This document shows positions 58,981 through 64,000 of a stretch of 64,000 nt of DNA, piece after piece (position 1 is the first letter of the stretch; each line of letters opens with the position of its first letter). Origin of the DNA: Chaunax sp. Z400. Its lineage: Eukaryota > Chordata > Actinopteri > Lophiiformes > Chaunacidae. Made by a program: the position numbers and the translations under genes. The notes below the pieces were generated by a model. It saw only the letters and a list, made by a program, of their open reading frames with translations, made no database searches and was not told the DNA's origin. The DNA is taken from NCBI GenBank assembly GCA_037577475.1, contig CM075194.1, forward strand, positions 2,472,001 through 2,536,000, given 5' to 3'.

Positions 58981-61176
58981 TAGAGAACCATGAGTAGGTC
59001 TGGACCTCAATGATGGACTCTGTTGGAGAATCTTTCTTGTTTTACTAAAACTGCTAAAAATAAAATGTTTCTGGTGCCTTAATTTAAGACAAAGTAATTA
59101 CATTTTTTTGTGCTGTTTGAAAAGAGTAACATGATGTCATAGTGGGTTGCAAGAAGGCTTTAGGTTCAAATCCACCGGAGGACCTGGGACTTTTCTGTGT
59201 GCCGTTTACAAATTATTTAAGTTATAAATTCTTACAGTCTGATTAAAATGAGATTTAAATACTCATTTTAAGTAAGTCTAGTTTAGTTTAAGGCCCATTA
59301 GTTTTTTAGAGGCCAGACTTTTAAGAATTCTAGCCACGCTAAATATTCTCACCCCTTTGGCAGAAACAAACAAAACTATTTGATTCGATTTGAGAATATT
59401 TGGCTTCTTTCTAGCAGAGCTGTTTTTGCAGTGGCCATACTTGCACTTTAAAAAATAGTAGCTTAATAATAAACACTGAATATGAGGAGAAAATAGCTGA
59501 ATACTGTTGGAATTATCTGTCCATGCAGCAAGAAATCTTAAAATAAGCTGTTCAGTCTAGAAATAATAATAATAATAAGACAATAAGATAATTAATCTCA
59601 TGTTTCTAGATCTAAGATTTAAATCAGGTACAGAACAATATGCAGACGATGTGCTTTGACCAGTAGTTCTACTGGACATTTTCACAAGTGATTGGCTTTT
59701 TTTTACATGTTGGAGTGACGACGATTTTCATTGTGAATAAACTTCCACAATATGGAAGTTATTACAATCACCTGAGAAAAAAAATTACCCTATTTTTCTG
59801 AATTAATGAGATAATAATCAAAGAATTCTGAGATGAGTTTTCATGAAAAAAACTACTCATTTTCTGGATTAATACAGAAAATCAGACTAGAATAAAAAAA
59901 TTGTATGAAAAGTTTTGTTTGTCCTGAATTAAAGAAATAATTATCTTAAAATTATGAGAAAAGTTTTCATGAAAAAATAAAATTCTGGTCAGATTTTTTT
60001 AATTAGCGAGATAATTATCTTGTTAATTAAGAAAAACAGAGCTTTTTTTTTTAAATTGATGAGATAATTATCTTGTTAATAAAAAAAAAATCAGACCAGA
60101 ATTTTATTTTTTCATGAAAACATTTGTTTTTCTGAATTAACGAGACAATTATCTCAAAATTATGAGAAAAGGTTTCAAGAAAAAATTATTTCTGGTCTGA
60201 TTTTTTTAATTAACAGAAATTCATAAAAAGTATTATATTTTTGAGGGGTTTACACTATAAACATATCTCTTTAGATGCTAACATTATCCTATACTCCGAT
60301 ATATTTCATCCAGGATTCACTTCTGCATAGTGGAGAAATGCTACACAGTGTGCTATCAGTGAATATCTCATGTTACTGTACAAAATAATGCAGTTAATGA
60401 TCTCCTAATGTGTTTTGAGAAGTGCAGCAGAATACGCCATAAGCCTGTAAATGATGGAGGTGAAAACCAAGTAATCTCAGCCTTGGGAGATGGATTAAAC
60501 ATCAAACTTGGAGAGTTTATTCCAAGTGTTCCCAGTCAAAAACATATTTCATGGAATTTTTATGGGACTGAAATGCCTCTAAAGAGCCCAGAACCAACTA
60601 AAGCTGAGCTGGAAAGGAGACAAAATACCTTCTCTCATTGGCAGACCTTTATTTTTAGAGAAATAAAATGAGTGGCTGCCAGAGGGTGAAGCCCTTTAGA
60701 AAAATGTAATTTCATGAGAATTAGGAAAACACATTTTCATCTGGTAACGATGTATTTCCAAAAACAAGCTTCAGATGAGTTGTTGGCTCTTTTTACGTTT
60801 TTAAAGATGGGACCTACCACGCAGATCCCACAGGCATGTTATTTACATTCAGACCTCTTATAGAGGAGTGTAAAGAAAGACTTCATAAAACCACAGGTGT
60901 CACAGAAACAACCACCAACACTTTATGCTGATAATTCTGCATCACATGCATTATTCAGAGATACTGGTGTCCAGAGTGATTTCATTTCTGTGTGTGTTCC
61001 TCCCAGATGGTATGGTAAGGAGAAGGAGTGTGAGGATTACACTCACTCACAGCCTTACTCCTGCAGCATCACTAGAGACCTGCACCTCTTCACGCCCTAC
61101 GAGATCTGGGTGGAGGCCTCCAACCAGCTGGGTCAGGCTACCTCTGATGTCATCACGCTCGACATCCTAGACGTGG
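52085..61176 (+). CDS. crlf1: Cytokine receptor-like factor 1, 5' four coding exons (gene runs off the right edge)
   Basis: Coding exons 52085-52157, 56729-57007, 58376-58505 and 61007-61176 join in frame (phases 1, 1, 2, 1) to 217 residues. All acceptors are AG and all donors GT. The order is signal peptide (about 1-20, MRAVWDICWVFLLLHTPGVM), Ig-like domain with C46 and C101 and the phrase GDNLLCHNHKGHILAGSC, then the first cytokine-receptor fibronectin III domain with its four cysteines C128, C138, C169 and C180. TCW, TCSW and FTPYEIWVEA match Crlf1 closely. N-glycosylation sequons lie at N41, N80, N89 and N125. Human CRLF1 is a secreted protein of about 420 residues that pairs with cardiotrophin-like cytokine to act on the CNTF receptor. 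The second fibronectin domain, the WSxWS-type motif and the C-terminus are not in the window. Whether this is crlf1a or crlf1b cannot be told. Confidence 0.94.
52385..52960. repeat. Four degenerate tandem units of about 130-165 bp
   Basis: The phrases TTCAATGCAA/AATCAATGCAA recur near 52385, 52525, 52654 and 52819. Each is followed by GCCCTGATAAGACTATTATAG-like and ATGCAGTTATTACAGA-like stretches and then by ATCTATACTATTTATTTTAG-like sequence. It lies in crlf1 intron 1. Confidence 0.8.
52958..53920. other. crlf1 intron 1, unannotated part
   Basis: The open frames at 52976-53251 and 53324-53533 show no domain and no matching Crlf1 sequence. A G run at about 53276-53285. Confidence 0.4.
54314..54363. 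other. GC-rich hairpin
   Basis: GGACGGGG (54314-54321) pairs with CCCCGTCC (54356-54363), and an inner GGGG/CCCC stem closes a TTCACA loop. It is locally CpG-rich in an AT-rich intron, followed at once by TATATAAA. It could be an unrelated start site or part of a repeat. Confidence 0.4.
54473..54530. repeat. TG/TTTG low-complexity stretch
   Basis: GTGTGTTTGTGTGCGTTTGT type units in crlf1 intron 1. Confidence 0.9.
55040..55500. repeat. Dispersed repeat pieces shared with 39.8-40.0 kb
   Basis: The phrase GGCCAATCAAAATCAAAAT, with CTCATGATGGTCCACC shortly after, matches 39949-39995 (GGCCAATCAAAATAAAAAT, CTCATGATGCTCCACC). The preceding part has the TTCCATGAATAAAT/GAGATATGATCC style of the fish repeat seen at 15.1, 49.2-49.9 and 51.05-51.25 kb. 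Confidence 0.6.
55910..56400. repeat. Dispersed repeat also nested at 39.03-39.4 kb
   Basis: Starts TTTATTTAACCAG, then GTTGAGATTTAAAATCTCTT and TACAAGA, a pattern also found at 39035-39100. Fragments continue to the purine-rich AGCAGCAGGAGCAGC and GAATAAGTCCTGGGAGC parts. Confidence 0.65.
56729..57007 (+). CDS. crlf1: crlf1 coding exon 2 (Ig-like domain)
   Basis: Encodes residues 25-117 (the first codon is split): IAAIYPQDP, then the Ig-like fold with SNLTASCWV, LFWSLNGQQLP and GDNLLCH, to SCLYVG. Acceptor CTTCCAG|AC, donor GGCA|GTAGGT. Confidence 0.95.
57385..57475. repeat. Fish dispersed repeat fragment
   Basis: Recognised from the phrases CTCAACATTTTGGGAAGATG and CAGCCAGTAGCTGTTTAGCT, common in teleost introns. 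Family name not assigned. Confidence 0.55.
57694..58027. repeat. Compound CA array with GACACA/CATACA interruptions
   Basis: About 330 bp of CACACAGA-type units with longer-period interruptions (CATACACAGACA). All frames are open only because of the repeat. Confidence 0.95.
58111..58183. repeat. Pure CA microsatellite
   Basis: About 36 uninterrupted CA units less than 200 bp upstream of crlf1 coding exon 3. Confidence 0.97.
58376..58505 (+). CDS. crlf1: crlf1 coding exon 3 (start of cytokine-binding FnIII domain)
   Basis: Encodes residues 118-160 plus two bases: PPEKPVNLTCW, DLTCSWAPG, YTLKYKL. It has the first conserved disulfide pair (C128, C138) of class I cytokine receptors. Acceptor TCCCAG|TG, donor CTCAG|GTACGT. 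Confidence 0.95.
58939..58980. repeat. ATT trinucleotide array
   Basis: About 14 uninterrupted ATT units in crlf1 intron 3. Confidence 0.95.
59790..60230. repeat. Inverted-repeat cluster with 38-bp arms
   Basis: The arm at 59963-60000 (starting GTTTTCATGAAAAAATAAAA) has its reverse complement at about 60083-60121 with one mismatch. Further partial copies lie at 59850-59910 and 60170-60215. Motifs such as GAGATAATTATCTTGTTAAT recur between them. It looks like a MITE relic or nested copies of one. Confidence 0.75.
61007..61176 (+). CDS. crlf1: crlf1 coding exon 4 (end of first FnIII domain)
   Basis: Encodes residues 161-217: RWYGKEKECEDY, YSCSITRDLHLFTPYEIWVEASNQLG, ending LDILDV. It carries the second cysteine pair (C169, C180). 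Acceptor TCCCAG|A, donor GTGG|GTGAGT. The next exon is not in the window. Confidence 0.95.
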
Positions 61177-61939
61177 GTGAGTGTAGAAGAAGTGAACTTT
61201 AACCTGCTTTCCTCAATGGTTGTGTTTTAGTGCGTAGATCCTGGTGTCACTGAGCCCTCAGGTGAGGATCCAGGACACTGGACACCAGCCTCTGAGCGTC
61301 ATCACAGGTTACATGTGTTCTTTATTCAAATCCCCCTTTAGTGTTGTCAGAGTGGTTATTGAGCTTTACGAGATAATACAACTAACTGCTTTTTAAATTT
61401 CCCGCTTGTGGGTCACACAAATAATCAAACGTTTGCTGTTGGCTCAGAGACAACAGGCTGTAAAAAGGCTCTAGTTTAATATTAAGACTTAAATCAGGGA
61501 TAAACAGACAGAATAAACATAACAATACGCTTCTAAAGCATTTTAATTAACATGTTGAATAAAACTTCCTGGTGGAGATTTTTTTTTAAATCGAGATACC
61601 AAATATTTAGGCTAATTCTGTAGTTCGGGGTAATGCACATGTAGTCTGTATATAATGAATCTATATTTTAGGACTTGAACATTGCACAATTAATATGCTC
61701 GTTTGCACTTTTTTATATGGGCAGATTCTTTATCCACTTACTGTAGACAGATGTAAATTACTATTAGATTGTACAGATAACAATGTATAGTCTATTTTAT
61801 CATTTTTATCTTTCCAGTGCAGTTTATTTTTTTATTATTTTATTGTATTTTTATTCTACATACTTTTCATGCTGCTACCTCTTCCCTTGTACTGCTGTCA
61901 AACTGAATTTTCCCCACGTGAGATCAATAAACGTACATC

Positions 61940-62135
61940 TGATCATATCTCATCTCATCTGATCATATCTCATCTCATCTGATCTTATCTCATCTTATAT
62001 CTGATCTTATCTCATCATATCTCATTTTATCATATCATATCATATATCATATCTTATCTCATCTTATCTGATCATATCTCATCTTATCATATCAAATATC
62101 TCATCTCATCTCATCTTATCTTAAGGTATCATATC
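61940..62135. repeat. ATCTC/ATCTT pentanucleotide array
   Basis: About 190 bp of ATCTC, ATCTT, ATCAT and GATC-containing variants, directly after the ATCAATAAACG end of a retroelement tail. It probably grew from that tail. Confidence 0.85.
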
Positions 62136-62286
62136 GTGTCTAATCTTATTGCGAATCAAACGATGCATAAAATACTTACATCAAATGAATGGTGCAACAT
62201 TAAAAACACAGTGTTGGGTCTGAAACTGTGTAAACATCATATAGATTCAACAAACAGCTGCAACAAGGGGGAAACTGAAGTTCACT

Positions 62287-62372
62287 TATGATCTGATGAC
62301 CCCACAGCTTTACCTGGTAAACCCTCAGTTTTACCTGGTAAACCCTCAGTTTTACCTGGTAAACCCTCAACT
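62287..62372. repeat. 21-bp minisatellite, about four copies
   Basis: The unit TTTACCTGGTAAACCCTCAG (about 20-21 bp) is repeated. It contains the near-palindrome TTTACCTGGTAAA. Confidence 0.9.
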
Positions 62373-62620
62373 TTAGCGTCACTTCACTTCATAAATTCAT
62401 CTGTTTTATTCCTACAGACAGGGCATTGGCTCAAGTCCCCATGGTATCTGACTTTTGGAGAGAGTTGTTCACAAGAACTCATCCAGCTCCACGCTGATAG
62501 GAACAGAGCGGCGTTCCCTTTTAAAGCTTTGTTATGCGACTCCTTGTATGGCTTAGTGCGGTTTGTGCAGTTAGTGTGCAAGACAAAAATTCCTCTCTCT
62601 TTTCAGTACCCCCTGAAAAA

Positions 62621-62905
<285 letters not shown>

Positions 62906-62986
62906 ACCTGGACAGGCGTAGGTGTGTGGCGAATGGAAACGCCCTCTTCTTTTGATGAGCTCATTTTCTCGTTGCTCATGCTCACC

Positions 62987-62989
<3 letters not shown>

Positions 62990-63073
<84 letters not shown>
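62990..63073. repeat. Pure CA microsatellite
   Basis: About 41 uninterrupted CA units ending at CCCCCGC. Confidence 0.97.
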
Positions 63074-63074
<1 letters not shown>

Positions 63075-63345
63075 CCGCTAACCCCCCTTTCATGCAGTGT
63101 TGGAATGTTCCAGACTGATCCTCAAACTTAATCCCGTCTCTGAGCTGGCTGCAGACCCCCGAGGCTTCGGGCTTTTGGAGGTTTTAGGACTTGAACCTCA
63201 TTAAACTTAAAGCTCTTCACCTGGTTCACTCCTAACATGGACTGAACAGCATCTGGGGAAATGTACAGAGAGAAAGCCATATAGAGTTACAGAAGTGAAC
63301 GTATGCCTCCATCACAGTGTAATGCCTTTCTGCTCCCTAATGTAT

Positions 63346-63383
<38 letters not shown>

Positions 63384-64000
63384 ACCTGTTTACACACCCC
63401 GAGGGCAGGGCAGGGCCTGGTAACAGTATAGAAACAGGGGCAGGCAGAGCGTAGGCGGTTTCTGGACTTGTGTGCTCATTTTGTTTCCCTGGCCATTCTT
63501 AGTAGGTCATAAACCACAGCAGCCACACCTGCGCCGAGCTGCTGTGACTCACCCTCATCTACGGTCGTGTCTGATCGCTTAGGAAGGTGAGGCGGAAACA
63601 CCTACAGCTTCACTCTGCATTCCTCAGTCACGAGGAGCCCAGAGACTAGAGGCAACTTGTATCGGTGTCTGACACGGTCGTGAAGATGGGTTGAAGAATG
63701 ACATAACACATGTAAACGATGATTCATCTGTAATCTGTCATGGTTCGTTGACTTTTATTGCGGAGCAACACTTCTGCTCTTTTCAGAAGGCAAACAGGCC
63801 AAACTTAATTCTTTATTATCGCGTTTAAAATTAAAATATCTTCTAAAGATGCTACGGAAATCAGAAGCGGTTGTCGTTGTAATTATTTTACAAAAGTTAA
63901 TTTTCTCCTCATCTCCCTATATCTTTGGTTTTCTTTAAAAAAAAAAGACGTGATAGAATGTCTTGTTTATAATATCAAGCAGATCAGATTTTAATTGTAG
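63074..64000 (+). other. crlf1 intron 4 (right part), mostly unique
   Basis: A short CA array at 63348-63386. The rest looks unique. I found no sequence matching the next Crlf1 exon (which should begin near TTDPP and continue to a second fibronectin domain). Confidence 0.6.

Larger units (their letters stand above)
58506..61006 (+). other. crlf1 intron 3
   Basis: AT-rich intron with an ATT array at 58939-58980 and an inverted-repeat cluster at 59790-60230. The open frame at 60408-60671 has no family resemblance and no splice-site context, so it is not called. Confidence 0.8.
61177..62620 (+). other. crlf1 intron 4 (left part)
   Basis: 61640-61935 resembles a fish LINE/SINE 3' end (CTGAATTTTCCCCACGTGAG, then ATCAATAAACG). 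A pentamer array and a 21-bp minisatellite follow. Confidence 0.6.

Noticed and set aside
60408..60671. Additional crlf1 exon
   Set aside because: The frame lies in intron 3, has no Crlf1-like residues, and exons 3 and 4 already join in frame to give the conserved YKLRWYG.

Overview
This is nuclear genomic DNA from a teleost fish, probably a percomorph. It holds two recognisable protein-coding genes, both with canonical vertebrate exon-intron structure, in a setting of long introns, abundant CA/TG microsatellites and decayed fish transposable elements (Rex3-like LINE remnants, a Tc1-like transposase remnant, several MITEs, and a SINE-like repeat with a tRNA-like start). No bacterial or viral gene layout, CRISPR array, rRNA or convincing tRNA gene was seen.

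Layout. 1-24 kb: no gene recognised; repeats, microsatellites and unique sequence. 24.94-32.23 kb, minus strand: a complete Keap1 coding sequence in 11 coding exons (597 codons plus stop when joined), best assigned to the fish paralogue keap1a. Every junction was checked for GT/AG and reading frame. A GC/CpG-rich patch at 38.0-38.5 kb with a strong minus-strand splice donor is a candidate 5' non-coding exon or promoter for it. 38.7-52 kb: mostly repeats, including a LINE reverse transcriptase fragment at 40.86-41.66 kb and a 450-bp compound TG array at 47.6-48.06 kb. 52.085-61.18 kb, plus strand: the first four coding exons of a cytokine receptor-like factor 1 gene (crlf1), which encode the signal peptide, Ig-like domain and first fibronectin III domain. 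The remaining exons, including the one for the WSxWS-type motif, lie beyond the right edge.

Function. Keap1 is the cysteine-based electrophile and oxidant sensor and Cul3 adaptor that holds the transcription factor Nrf2 at low level. Crlf1 is a secreted soluble cytokine receptor that partners cardiotrophin-like cytokine. The two genes have no known joint pathway; both human counterparts are on 19p13, so their proximity is at most a trace of shared synteny.

No undescribed biological system was found. The most informative observations are the pattern of sensor cysteines and Kelch contact residues in keap1a, its highly split exon structure, a possible antioxidant response element near its candidate 5' end, and several unusual repeat architectures: a 10-bp minisatellite inside a LINE tail, interlocked MITE ends, nested insertions, and a long inverted repeat in a crlf1 intron. 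Repeat family names come from recognition by eye, without a database search.
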